Source: Betaproteobacteria bacterium (GTDB lineage: Bacteria > Pseudomonadota > Gammaproteobacteria > Burkholderiales > JAEUOS01). From it: a stretch of DNA of 64,000 bases. The first letter of the stretch is position 1. Every line of letters begins with the position of its first letter. The translations under genes and the position numbers were made by a program. The notes below the pieces were generated by a model. It worked only from the letters and a program-made list of their open reading frames with translations, was not told the DNA's origin and made no database searches. The stretch is from assembly GCA_028292405.1 (NCBI GenBank), contig JAQGMJ010000010.1, positions 1 to 64,000 of the forward strand. The letters run 5' to 3'. Positions 56,406 through 63,905 of this stretch are shown piece by piece.

Positions 56406-57365
56406 TCAGCTCTTTTCCAGCTTCAGGTCAGGCACCAGGTCGGCATTGGTCTTGTAGGTGCGTTCGATGCGCGCCTTGAACTGCGGGCCGTTCAGGTACA
56501 CCGGCGTCTGTTGCATGCCTTGCGCTGCCTTGCCGAAGCCCTCCCCCTCCACCACCTTCTGGCAGATGCCCTGCAGTTGCTCCACCAGCGGGCGCGGCAG
56601 GCCGGCCGGCGCATACAGTCCGTTGAGGCCGGGCGTCACCGCCGGGTAGCCGAGCTGGGTAACGGCCGGCGCATCCGGCGCCGCGGCGCTGCGCTTGTCC
56701 GACAGCACCGCGAGCACACGCAGGTTCTTGCCACCGATGGAGGAGAGTGCGGGCGCGCCGAAGTCGAGTTCCCCGCCCAGCAACTGCGGCAGCATCGGCC
56801 CGTCACCGCGATAGGCGATGGCGTTGAACTTCACCCCCAGCGATTTTTCCAGCGCCCCCACCGACATGTGCGGCACCGAGCCGGCGCCGGCATGGCCGTA
56901 AGAGAGCTTGCCGGGGTTCGCCTTTGCGCGCGCCACCAGGTCTTCCATCGACTTGATCGGCGAGTCCGGACGCACGGCGATCGCAAAGACATTCTCGAAT
57001 ATCTGGCACAGCGGCTCGATCTGCTCGTTGCGAAACGGCATCTCCTTCATCACGAAGGGCGAGTTGACCATCGGCGAGGCGGGCGAGAAGGCCAGGGTGT
57101 AGCCGTCCGGCGCGGCGTGCGATAGCGCGGTGAAGCCGACCACGCCGCCGGCGCCGTCGCGGTTGACCACGATCCAGTTCTGGCCCGTGACGCGCGTCGC
57201 CTCACGGGCGAAGGCGCGCGCCATCGCGTCGACTCCGCCGCCTGCGGCATAGGGCAGAATGAGTTCGACATTTTTCGCCGGATAGGTCTGCGCCGCGACG
57301 GAGAGCGACAAGCCAAGCAGCGAGGCAAATAAAGGAGCAAACACCAAGGAGCGCAGGCGGCGCAT
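56406..57365 (-). CDS. Bug/TctC family tripartite tricarboxylate transporter binding protein
   Basis: A 319-residue periplasmic binding protein with a signal peptide (SLVFAPLFASLLGLSLSVAAQ, cleavage near residue 26). Family features are VELILPYAAGGGVDAMAR, IVVNRDGAGGVVGFTAL and the SYGHAGAGSVPHMSVGALEKSLGVKFNAIAYRG stretch. No tctA or tctB permease is adjacent, which is normal for the expanded Bug family in betaproteobacteria. It starts 2 bp after a cupin gene stop, so both may serve one ligand. Confidence 0.9.
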   Translation of the reverse strand: MRRLRSLVFAPLFASLLGLSLSVAAQTYPAKNVELILPYAAGGGVDAMARAFAREATRVTGQNWIVVNRDGAGGVVGFTALSHAAPDGYTLAFSPASPMVNSPFVMKEMPFRNEQIEPLCQIFENVFAIAVRPDSPIKSMEDLVARAKANPGKLSYGHAGAGSVPHMSVGALEKSLGVKFNAIAYRGDGPMLPQLLGGELDFGAPALSSIGGKNLRVLAVLSDKRSAAAPDAPAVTQLGYPAVTPGLNGLYAPAGLPRPLVEQLQGICQKVVEGEGFGKAAQGMQQTPVYLNGPQFKARIERTYKTNADLVPDLKLEKS

Positions 57366-57367
57366 GA

Positions 57368-57910
57368 TCAGCGTTTCCCGTCGATCAGCACAAAGCAGAT
57401 ACGCGCAAACTTGCCCGAGCGGTTCGCCCACGCATGGTTGGTGCCGCGCTGGATCAGCACGTCGCCGGCACGCATGATGGTTTCCTCGCCTTCGAGGATG
57501 GCGGTAAGCTCGCCGTCCATGACGATGGCGTAATCCACCGTCTCGGTGCGATGCATGCCGGGGTGCTCGCCGGCCTTGGGCGCGTGTTGCGCGTCCTGAT
57601 AAAGGTTGGAGAAGGAGGCCTTGAAGGCGCGCTCGCGCTCGGCGGGGTCGTTCGACTCCGGCGGGTAGTCGATGATGCGCACCACCGTGCCCTTGGCCGG
57701 CGGGGCGATGCCCTTGAGTTCGGCCAGGCGGTCGGGGTCGTTGATCGGCGCGGGGCTGTCGGCGGTGATCCACAGGTTGGTGACGCGGTAGCCGGGGCGC
57801 TCGGCCACGGTGCGTACGGCGGGCGCCAGGCCGTCTTCGATAAACACGGCGCGGCCGGAAGCGTCGTGGCCGGTGACGATGCGCCGTACCGGCGCGGGTT
57901 GTTGCGACAT
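57368..57910 (-). CDS. Cupin-domain protein
   Basis: A 180-residue protein with one C-terminal cupin barrel. The metal-type residues lie in MHRTETVDYAIVMDGE near residue 115 and RGTNHAWANRSG near 155, though the first motif has fewer histidines than classical cupins. The N-terminal half (residues 1-90) resembles the RRIVTGHDASGRAVFIEDG opening seen in a cupin family common near Bug genes. It may be a small-molecule isomerase, dioxygenase or sensor. A GGAGA site lies just before the ATG. Confidence 0.82.
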   Translation of the reverse strand: MSQQPAPVRRIVTGHDASGRAVFIEDGLAPAVRTVAERPGYRVTNLWITADSPAPINDPDRLAELKGIAPPAKGTVVRIIDYPPESNDPAERERAFKASFSNLYQDAQHAPKAGEHPGMHRTETVDYAIVMDGELTAILEGEETIMRAGDVLIQRGTNHAWANRSGKFARICFVLIDGKR

Positions 57911-58062
57911 GAATGTCTCCTGATTGTCGTTCGGGTTGCTGCAGCCCGGCTGCAGCCCGCATTATTCACCATCCGCGCCGCATCTAATACCAAAGCATGG
58001 CTTCCGCCCCGGACCGGCTCATGGTAGTTTTGACGGGTTTTGATTCCGTCCTCCTTTCAGCG

Positions 58063-58644
58063 ATGCCCACCATGTACGCGCGCAGTTGCCCCAAATGCAA
58101 TTATGTCCGCCGGGAAACCGATACCGCACCGGACTGGCAATGCCCGTCCTGCCGCACCGCTTATGCCAAGGCCAGCGCCGAACTCGCGGCCGCGCGGCGT
58201 GCCGAGCGTGTGGCCGCGCAGCCGGCGCCGCCGCCACCGAAAGAACCGCGCATCAAGCTGAATTGGCCGGTCCTGATCCGGGCTGCCGGCGTTGTGGTCT
58301 TCGCCGGCGCTCTAGCCTGGGGCGCCTATGGCAAGTTCGTCGTCAAACCAGCGACGGCACCGCGGGTCGCGGCAGCCGTGGCCGCCGTCCCGCAGCTTCC
58401 GGTGGCGGTGCTCTACAGCATGTCCTCGTGCCCGGATTGCCAGGCCACCCGCGATCTTCTCGAGAGGCGCGGAGTCAACACCGAGATCGATATCGAAAAG
58501 CAGCCGGAGCGCCATCAGCACCTGATCGAGAAATACAACGTATCGACCTTTCCGATACTCGAGGTCGGCGACGACTTCGTCGCCGGCTTCCAGCCGAATG
58601 AAATCGAAAGGGTCCTCGCCAACGCCAGCGCCAAGCACCTCTAG
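58063..58644 (+). CDS. Zinc-ribbon / membrane-anchored glutaredoxin-like fusion protein
   Basis: A 193-residue three-part protein. Residues 9-30 form a zinc ribbon (Cys9-x2-Cys12 and Cys27-x2-Cys30). An Ala/Arg helix and a proline-rich linker lead to one transmembrane helix at about 68-90. The C-terminal domain at 113-190 is glutaredoxin-like, with CPDC at 123-126 and the cis-proline in STFPILEV near 164. The ATG at 58072 is an alternative start. Topology would place the two metal/redox modules on opposite sides of the membrane. No named family is recognised. Confidence 0.75.
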   Translation: MPTMYARSCPKCNYVRRETDTAPDWQCPSCRTAYAKASAELAAARRAERVAAQPAPPPPKEPRIKLNWPVLIRAAGVVVFAGALAWGAYGKFVVKPATAPRVAAAVAAVPQLPVAVLYSMSSCPDCQATRDLLERRGVNTEIDIEKQPERHQHLIEKYNVSTFPILEVGDDFVAGFQPNEIERVLANASAKHL

Positions 58645-58716
58645 GCGCCTGACCAGGCGAGAGGCTTTTTTCGGTTTGCATTTGATGCAAAAACACAACA
58701 GTCAACCGAAATGCGG

Positions 58717-58744
58717 TTGACAGCGTTATTCGACTGCGTAGAAT
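58717..58744 (+). promoter_or_regulatory. Sigma-70 promoter of the rtcB leader
   Basis: TTGACA, a 16-bp spacer and TAGAAT give a near-consensus promoter, with transcription expected from about 58751. It lies 73 bp after the glutaredoxin-fusion gene. No sigma-54 element or rtcR regulator is present, unlike the enterobacterial rtcBA system. Confidence 0.75.
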
Positions 58745-58762
58745 TCGCGCCTTACGAATTCC

Positions 58763-58785
58763 GGCGCATGTCCTGGACATGCGCC
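58763..58785 (+). repeat. Inverted repeat at the 5' end of the rtcB leader
   Basis: GGCGCATGTCC-T-GGACATGCGCC is an exact 11-bp inverted repeat around one base. It begins about 12 nt after the expected transcription start, so it could be an RNA 5' hairpin or a dimeric operator. Confidence 0.55.
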
Positions 58786-58835
58786 ACCACTCCCAAGCCG
58801 CCCGGCGGTGACTCAACGAATAAAGGAAAGGAAGC

Positions 58836-58865
58836 ATGACGGCATCCCCGAGAACCCCGCGCTGA
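58836..58865 (+). other. Nine-codon ORF in the rtcB leader
   Basis: ATG preceded by AAAGGAAAGGAAG opens a short frame encoding MTASPRTPR and a TGA stop. The ribosome site is much stronger than needed for chance. Ribosomes here would unfold the 5' strand of the 10-bp leader stem, so it may be a regulatory leader peptide; two Pro and two Arg codons occur in its last six codons. Confidence 0.4.
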
Positions 58866-58966
58866 ACTCCAAGGCTCCTGGCTTGGTGTTTGCGCAAGCA
58901 ACCCCAAGCCTGGGCCCAAGTTCAGGCGGCCCGCGGCGATTCTTTTTCGCGGATGCCGTCTCTTCC

Positions 58967-58997
58967 AAGCCCTGGCTCACCCCAGGGCTTTTTTCTT
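58967..58997 (+). terminator. Intrinsic terminator just before rtcB
   Basis: AAGCCCTGG and CCAGGGCTT form a perfect 9-bp stem with a 6-nt loop, followed by TTTTCTTTTTG. It ends about 20 nt before the rtcB start, leaving room for the GGAG ribosome site. As it sits between a promoter and its only gene, it must be conditional or leaky. Confidence 0.85.
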
Positions 58998-59017
58998 TTT
59001 GTTTTTGGAGTAATCGT

Positions 59018-60226
59018 ATGGGCATTCAACTGACCCTGAACAAGGGCCGCGTGCCGGTAAAGGTGTGGACCGCAGATATCGAACACGAAGCGTTGCAGCA
59101 ACTGATCAACGTCTCGCAACTGGAAATCGTGCATGGGCACATCGCCGCCATGCCCGACGTGCACGCCGGCATCGGCGCGACCGTGGGCTCGGTGATCCCG
59201 ACCAAGGGCGCGATCATCCCGGCGGCGGTGGGTGTGGACATCGGCTGCGGCATGAACGCGGTGCGCACTTCGCTGAAAGCGGCGGACCTGCCGGACAACC
59301 TGCATCGCATCCGTTCGGCAATCGAGCAATCGGTGCCGGTCGGCTTTTCGCAGCACGAGTCGAACAAGGTGAAGGGTTCGCAGCACGGACGCAACGCGCG
59401 CGTTCTGGACCAGCGCCTGGACGACATCGTGGCCAAGCATCCGGGCCTGATGAAAATGCAAAAGCGTCTTTCGCAGACCTGGATCTGCCAGCTCGGCACG
59501 CTGGGCGGCGGCAATCACTTCATCGAGATCTGCCTGGACGAGGAAGGGTACGTGTGGGTGATGCTGCACTCGGGCTCGCGCGGCATCGGCAATGTGATGG
59601 GGCGCTACTTCATCGAAGCGGCAAAGAAGGACATGCGCGTCCACTGGATGAACCTGCCGGACCGCGACCTCTCGTATTTCCGCGAGGGCACGCAATGGTT
59701 CGACGACTATGTGGAAGCGGTGGAGTGGGCGCAGGATTACGCGCTGCTCAACCGCACCGAGATGATGCGCCTGGTCCTCGGGGTGCTCCGGGAGGAACTG
59801 CCGCGTTTTAGTCTCCTCGGCGAGGCGATCAACTGCCATCACAACTACGTGTCGCAGGAGCACCATTTCGGCGAGCACCTGTTCGTCACCCGCAAGGGAG
59901 CGATCAGCGCGCGCGAAGGCCAGTTGGGCATCATCCCCGGCAGCATGGGGGCGAAGTCCTACATCGTGCGCGGCCTGGGCAATGCCGAGTCGCTGTGCTC
60001 GTGTTCGCACGGCGCGGGGCGCCGCATGAGCCGCAGCGCGGCCAAGCGAAAGTTCAGCCGCGAGGACCTGGAGGCGCAGACCGCCGGCGTCGAGTGCCGC
60101 AAGGACGGCGGGGTGATCGACGAGATTCCCGGCGCCTACAAGGACATCGACGTGGTGATGGCCAACCAGGAAGACCTGGTCGAAGTCGTGCATACCCTGA
60201 AACAAGTCGTTTGCATCAAGGGGTGA
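59018..60226 (+). CDS. rtcB: RNA-splicing ligase RtcB
   Basis: A 402-residue GTP- and Mn-dependent ligase joining RNA 2',3'-cyclic phosphate or 3'-phosphate ends to 5'-OH ends. Metal-site motifs are GVDIGCGMNAV near residue 72 (Asp, Cys), GGGNHFIEI, HSGSRG and CHHNYVSQEHHFG. The guanylylated His is in SHGAGRRMSR near 331. There is no intein, archease or rtcA nearby. A TTTTGGAG ribosome site lies 8 nt before the ATG and right after the leader terminator. The small basic protein gene follows 4 bp later. Confidence 0.95.
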   Translation: MGIQLTLNKGRVPVKVWTADIEHEALQQLINVSQLEIVHGHIAAMPDVHAGIGATVGSVIPTKGAIIPAAVGVDIGCGMNAVRTSLKAADLPDNLHRIRSAIEQSVPVGFSQHESNKVKGSQHGRNARVLDQRLDDIVAKHPGLMKMQKRLSQTWICQLGTLGGGNHFIEICLDEEGYVWVMLHSGSRGIGNVMGRYFIEAAKKDMRVHWMNLPDRDLSYFREGTQWFDDYVEAVEWAQDYALLNRTEMMRLVLGVLREELPRFSLLGEAINCHHNYVSQEHHFGEHLFVTRKGAISAREGQLGIIPGSMGAKSYIVRGLGNAESLCSCSHGAGRRMSRSAAKRKFSREDLEAQTAGVECRKDGGVIDEIPGAYKDIDVVMANQEDLVEVVHTLKQVVCIKG

Positions 60227-60230
60227 GGCC

Positions 60231-60416
60231 ATGAAAACCATGAACCCGATGCTGACCCACAAGGCGGCCAAGGCAATGAAACCGCGCAACCCCGTGCTGA
60301 TCGCGCTGAAGAACAATCAGGGCGCGAGAGGCGCGGGGCCGCATGGAAAGAAGCAAGGCGCGCTGCGCCGGGCCGAGAAAATGGCGGTTCTGCGCGAGAT
60401 CGCCGAATATCATTAG
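60231..60416 (+). CDS. Small basic protein co-transcribed with rtcB
   Basis: A 61-residue Lys/Arg/His-rich protein with no signal peptide or membrane segment. The KPRNPVLIALKNNQGARGAG and GKKQGALRRAEK stretches recall short basic proteins of unknown function found in many proteobacteria. A GTGAGG site precedes the ATG, and only 4 bp separate it from the rtcB stop. The charge and position suggest an RNA-binding accessory to RtcB, which is inference. A hairpin terminator follows. Confidence 0.65.
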   Translation: MKTMNPMLTHKAAKAMKPRNPVLIALKNNQGARGAGPHGKKQGALRRAEKMAVLREIAEYH

Positions 60417-60433
60417 TCTGGAGGTGATTCAGG

Positions 60434-60458
60434 AAAAGCCGGGTCTCCCGGCCTTTTT
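60434..60458. terminator. Intrinsic terminator after the rtcB operon
   Basis: GCCGGG-TCT-CCCGGC with AAAA on the left and CTTTTTG on the right can stop transcripts from both strands. It lies between the rtcB operon and the convergent DUF1304 gene. Confidence 0.8.
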
Positions 60459-60474
60459 GTTTCCTGGCCCCGCT

Positions 60475-60834
60475 TCAGTACGCCAGCAGCACCAGGCCGA
60501 GCGCGATCGCTCCAGGGATCGCCTGGATGAACAATATTCTCCGGTTGGCGGTGGCCGCGCCGTAGACCCCGGCGACGACGATGCAGGAGAGGAAAAAGAT
60601 CATCACCGGCACCCCGCCAGCCGGCCACGCCAGGCCCCAGATCAGCCCGGCGGCGAGAAAGCCGTTGTACAGGCCCTGGTTGGCGGCCAGCGTCTTGCTG
60701 GCGGTGGCGAATTCCTGGGTCAGGCCGAAGGCGCGGCGGCCGCGCGGCTTGTCCCAGAGGAACATTTCAAGTACCAGGATGTAGATGTGCAGCAGGGCGA
60801 TCAGGGCGACGGCGATGCTGGCGGCGGTTTTCAT
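60475..60834 (-). CDS. DUF1304 family membrane protein
   Basis: A 119-residue protein with four hydrophobic helices, matching DUF1304. It has LIALLHIYILVLEMFLWDKPRGRRAFGL at the N-terminus and ANQGLYNGFLAAGLIWGL in the middle, both typical. The function of the family is unknown. It lies 23 bp downstream of tRNA-Gly on the same strand, and its own promoter is not evident. Confidence 0.87.
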   Translation of the reverse strand: MKTAASIAVALIALLHIYILVLEMFLWDKPRGRRAFGLTQEFATASKTLAANQGLYNGFLAAGLIWGLAWPAGGVPVMIFFLSCIVVAGVYGAATANRRILFIQAIPGAIALGLVLLAY

Positions 60835-60856
60835 TTTCTCGTGATCATGAAAATGC

Positions 60857-60930
60857 TGGAGCGGGTGAAGGGAATCGAACCCTCGTCGTAAGCTTGGGAA
60901 GCTTCTGCTCTACCATTGAGCTACACCCGC
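60857..60930 (-). tRNA. tRNA-Gly (anticodon CCC)
   Basis: A 74-nt cloverleaf including an encoded CCA end. The acceptor stem is GCGGGTG/CACCCGC, the D arm GCTC-AATGGTA-GAGC, the anticodon loop TTCCCAA (CCC at 60896-60898) and the T arm AGGG-TTCGATT-CCCT. It closely resembles E. coli glyU. The outermost anticodon-stem pair (G27/A43) appears mismatched. The tRNA decodes GGG codons. Confidence 0.95.
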
Positions 60931-60989
60931 ATGTGGCCGTGCGCTTTGTCCGCGCAGCCGAAGTCCATCGTCGGCTGCACAATTTTACC

Positions 60990-61829
60990 TCAGGTCTGGC
61001 GCGGGTTCGGGTCCGCTTCCGGCGGCGTCTGCTTGAGTTCGGCGAGCAGGCCGCGCGCCGCGGCCGGGTTGCGTTCCTTGGCGGCGCTGATGAAATAGAT
61101 GTAGACCTCGCGTGCCTTGGCCTTTTTGCCGGCACCTTCAACGCGTTTCAGATCATCCGGCTCCTCGCCGGCAGCCCAGCTTTGCGCGCGGGCGGCCCAG
61201 GTCTTCAGATCCTTTTTCGCGTAGCCGGTGGCGACGTCGGCTTGCGCGCGCATCAGGCGGGCGTAGATCAGGGGACCGGTGACGTCGGCGAAGGAGGGGT
61301 ATTCGTCGGAGTCGGTGTACACAGTGGCCACATCATGCTTGCGTGCCAGCGCCAGGTACTCGGCGCACATGAAGCTCTCATGTCGCGCGTCGAGCACGTG
61401 GCGCAGGGCAACGCCTTCCTGTTTCGCCGGCAGCAGCTTGAAAAAGGCGCCGAGGTCGTCGGCATCGAACTTCTTGGTCGGCGCCAGTTGCCAGACGATG
61501 GGGCCGAGCTTGTCGCCCAGCTCGGTGATGCCGCTGCCGAGGAATTTTCCGACCGATTCGCCCGCCTCCGCCAGCACGCGGCGGTTGGTGGTGTAGCGCA
61601 GCGCCTTCATCGAGAAGACGAAGTCCTCCGGCGTCTCGTCGCGCCACTTGGCGTAGGTTGCGGGGCTCTGGGTGCGGTAGTAGGTGCCGTTGACCTCGAT
61701 GGCGGTCAACTGACGGCTGGCGTATTGCAGCTGTTTGGTCTTGGCCAGCTTGTCGGGGTAGAAAGTCTCGCGCCAGGGGTCGTAGTCCCAGCCGCCGATG
61801 CCGACGCGAATACGGGTTGCTTTTGCCAT
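60990..61829 (-). CDS. DUF72 family protein
   Basis: A 279-residue TIM-barrel protein of the YecE/DUF72 family. It opens with RIRVGIGGWDYDPWRETFYPD and has AIEVNGTYYRTQSPATYAKWRDETPEDFVFSMKA near residue 42 and a central VALRHVLDARHESF. The family is widespread and uncharacterised, though loosely tied to nucleic acid or cofactor metabolism. A basic Lys/Ala region near 245-255 is followed by an acidic, proline-containing tail. The start is at MAKATRI, with no family residues upstream. Confidence 0.85.
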   Translation of the reverse strand: MAKATRIRVGIGGWDYDPWRETFYPDKLAKTKQLQYASRQLTAIEVNGTYYRTQSPATYAKWRDETPEDFVFSMKALRYTTNRRVLAEAGESVGKFLGSGITELGDKLGPIVWQLAPTKKFDADDLGAFFKLLPAKQEGVALRHVLDARHESFMCAEYLALARKHDVATVYTDSDEYPSFADVTGPLIYARLMRAQADVATGYAKKDLKTWAARAQSWAAGEEPDDLKRVEGAGKKAKAREVYIYFISAAKERNPAAARGLLAELKQTPPEADPNPRQT

Positions 61830-61955
61830 GCTTTGCACCTTTCGGTTTTCCGTTACGCCCATTCTAAAGCAGGGATTATTTGACCTATGTCGGATCGCCC
61901 GTCTGCCCGATCCGATACACTATGGGCTCACGCAGCAAAACCATCCTTTTTTCAA

Positions 61956-62159
61956 GTGATCGAACTCCTGGTCAACGGCGAATCCCGCCGCCTCGCCGCC
62001 CCCGCCACCGTAGCAGCGCTGCTGGAGCAGATGCAGCTCATCGGCAAGCGCCTGGCGGTGGAGCGCAATGGCGAGATCGTGCCGAAAAGCCGCCATGCCG
62101 AGACCGCCCTTGCCAGCGGCGATCGCCTGGAAATCGTGGTGGCCGTGGGCGGCGGCTGA
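61956..62159 (+). CDS. thiS: Sulfur carrier protein ThiS
   Basis: A 67-residue ubiquitin-like protein ending in VVAVGGG, the Gly-Gly tail that carries thiocarboxylate sulfur for the thiamine thiazole ring. The GTG start gives the standard family length; an ATG at 61887 would add 23 residues with no family match. No Shine-Dalgarno sequence is clear. thiG follows 66 bp later. No TPP riboswitch is visible upstream, so expression may depend on another signal. Confidence 0.9.
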   Translation: MIELLVNGESRRLAAPATVAALLEQMQLIGKRLAVERNGEIVPKSRHAETALASGDRLEIVVAVGGG

Positions 62160-62225
62160 CGCGCCGCAACAAGCAGGACCCCAATACACAACCCGCCGGA
62201 TCAGTCGGCGGCACGAGGTGACGCA

Positions 62226-63035
62226 ATGGACATGCAACTGAAGGACAAACCCTTCGAAATCGCCGGCAAGGTGTACAGCTCGCGCCTGCTGGTGGGCACC
62301 GGCAAGTACAAGGACTTCGCCGAGACCCGCGCGGCGATCGACGCCTCCGGCTCGCAGATCGTCACCGTCGCGGTGCGGCGCGTCAACATCGGCCAGACTG
62401 CCGGCGAGCCCTCGCTGCTGGACTTCCTGCCGCCCGCGCAATTCACCATGCTGCCCAACACCGCCGGCTGCTACACCGCCGACGACGCCGTGCGCACCCT
62501 GCGCCTGGCGCGCGAACTGCTCGACGGCCACACCCTGGTGAAGCTGGAAGTGCTGGGCGACCCGCACACCCTCTACCCCAACATGATCGAGACCCTCGCC
62601 GCCGCCAAGACCCTGGTAGCCGACGGCTTTCACGTGATGGTCTATTGCAGCGACGACCCGATCATGGCCAAGCAACTGGAAGAGATCGGCTGCGTCGCCG
62701 TGATGCCGCTGGCCTCGCTGATCGGCTCGGGCATGGGCATCCTCAATCCGTGGAACCTGTCGCTGATCATCAAAAAGGCCAATGTGCCGGTGATCGTCGA
62801 TGCCGGTGTCGGCACCGCGTCCGATGCGGCCATCGCGATGGAACTGGGCTGCGATGGCGTGCTGATGAACACCGCCATTGCCGCCGCCAAGAACCCCATC
62901 CTGATGGGCAGCGCCATGGGCAAGGCGGTGGTGGCCGGGCGCGAGGCTTTTCTCGCCGGGCGCATGCCGCGCAAGCTCTACTCCGCCACGCCCTCCTCGC
63001 CCACCAGCGGCATGATCGCCGCCAAGGGCGCGTAA
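62226..63035 (+). CDS. thiG: Thiazole synthase
   Basis: A 269-residue TIM-barrel enzyme making the thiazole phosphate of thiamine from 1-deoxy-D-xylulose 5-phosphate, dehydroglycine and ThiS-COSH. Hallmarks are [13 protein letters not shown] near residue 19, TVAVRRVNI, the Schiff-base Lys region LVKLEVLGD near 105 and [21 protein letters not shown] near 184. It pairs with thiS; thiE and thiO/H are not in the window. Confidence 0.96.
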   Translation: MDMQLKDKPFEIAGKVYSSRLLVGTGKYKDFAETRAAIDASGSQIVTVAVRRVNIGQTAGEPSLLDFLPPAQFTMLPNTAGCYTADDAVRTLRLARELLDGHTLVKLEVLGDPHTLYPNMIETLAAAKTLVADGFHVMVYCSDDPIMAKQLEEIGCVAVMPLASLIGSGMGILNPWNLSLIIKKANVPVIVDAGVGTASDAAIAMELGCDGVLMNTAIAAAKNPILMGSAMGKAVVAGREAFLAGRMPRKLYSATPSSPTSGMIAAKGA

Positions 63036-63122
63036 AACGACGCCCTCCCGCGCCATGGCGCCCCCGCACCGGGACGCCGGCGTTCCTTCGCACAGCGCGG
63101 CTTGGCCGTGCTTTTGGATCTG

Positions 63123-63875
63123 ATGCAAAACACTCCCGAGGGCGCCGCGCCGCAACCAGGCGACGGGCAGGCGGAAACCAAGCCGCGCCTGACCACCCAG
63201 TCGATCCGCAGCTTTGTGCTGCGCCAGGGCCGCATGTCGCCGGCGCAGACCCATGCGCTGGAAACTCTGCTGCCGGTTTACGGCATCCCCTACAAGGCCG
63301 AGCCGCTGGACCTGGCCGCCGCCTTCGGCCGCAGCGCGCCGACCATCCTGGAAATCGGCTTCGGCATGGGCGAGACTTCGGCGCGCATCGCCGAGGCGGC
63401 GCCGGAGAAGAACTTCCTCGGGTTGGAAGTGCACGCCCCCGGGGTCGGCGCCCTGCTCAAGCTGATCGGCGCCGGGCAACTCACCAACCTGCGCATCATC
63501 CAGCACGACGCGGTGGAGGTGGCGCAGCAGATGATCGCCCCCGGCAGCCTGGCCGGCATCCACGTCTTTTTTCCCGACCCCTGGCCGAAGGCGCGGCATC
63601 ACAAGCGGCGGCTGATCCAGCCCGCCTTCGTCAAGCTGCTGGCCTCGCGCCTGGCCCCCGGCGGCACCCTGCATTGTGCAACCGACTGGGAACATTACGC
63701 CCAGCAGATGCTCGAAGTGTTGTCCGCCGAGGCACAGCTGAGCAATACGGCAACAGATCCGGCGGCCGGCGGCTATGCCGAGCGCCCGGCCTATCGCCCG
63801 ATCACCAAATTCGAAAACCGCGGCCTGAAACTCGGCCATGGCGTCTGGGATGTAGTATTCGCCCGCAAGCCCTGA
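63123..63875 (+). CDS. trmB: tRNA (guanine-N7-)-methyltransferase
   Basis: A 250-residue SAM-dependent enzyme methylating G46 of tRNA. The opening [16 protein letters not shown] is a family marker. The SAM motif [29 protein letters not shown] lies near residue 75 and the catalytic [16 protein letters not shown] near 148. The ATG is preferred over the upstream TTG at 63102 because added residues have no family match. It follows thiG by 87 bp, a common betaproteobacterial order. Confidence 0.95.
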   Translation: MQNTPEGAAPQPGDGQAETKPRLTTQSIRSFVLRQGRMSPAQTHALETLLPVYGIPYKAEPLDLAAAFGRSAPTILEIGFGMGETSARIAEAAPEKNFLGLEVHAPGVGALLKLIGAGQLTNLRIIQHDAVEVAQQMIAPGSLAGIHVFFPDPWPKARHHKRRLIQPAFVKLLASRLAPGGTLHCATDWEHYAQQMLEVLSAEAQLSNTATDPAAGGYAERPAYRPITKFENRGLKLGHGVWDVVFARKP

Positions 63876-63905
63876 TTCACCTTCCCCCATCACCCTAGAG
63901 ACAAT

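Larger units (their letters stand above)
58751..58999 (+). ncRNA. Structured leader RNA of rtcB, candidate attenuator or riboswitch
   Basis: About 250 nt between promoter and rtcB show ordered pairing. GACGGCATCC (58838-58847) pairs perfectly with GGATGCCGTC (58951-58960), closing a domain. Inside it GGCTTGG (58880-58886) pairs with CCAAGCC (58904-58910), with an inner TTGC/GCAA stem capped by a GCAA tetraloop. CCAAGCC recurs at 58793-58799 and at 58965-58971, the last being in the 5' arm of the terminator. Mutually exclusive pairing of GGCTTGG could therefore switch termination. A nine-codon ORF with a strong ribosome site overlaps the 10-bp stem. It matches no riboswitch or small RNA class I can recall. 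Confidence 0.55.

Noticed and set aside
58808..59017. In-frame N-terminal extension of rtcB through the leader
   Set aside because: The frame stays open from a GTG, but the span contains the terminator and RNA stems, and family alignment begins at MGIQ with its own ribosome site.
61863..61955. Possible TPP riboswitch before thiS
   Set aside because: The gap is too short and lacks the conserved thi-box core; only a small divergent promoter space is present.
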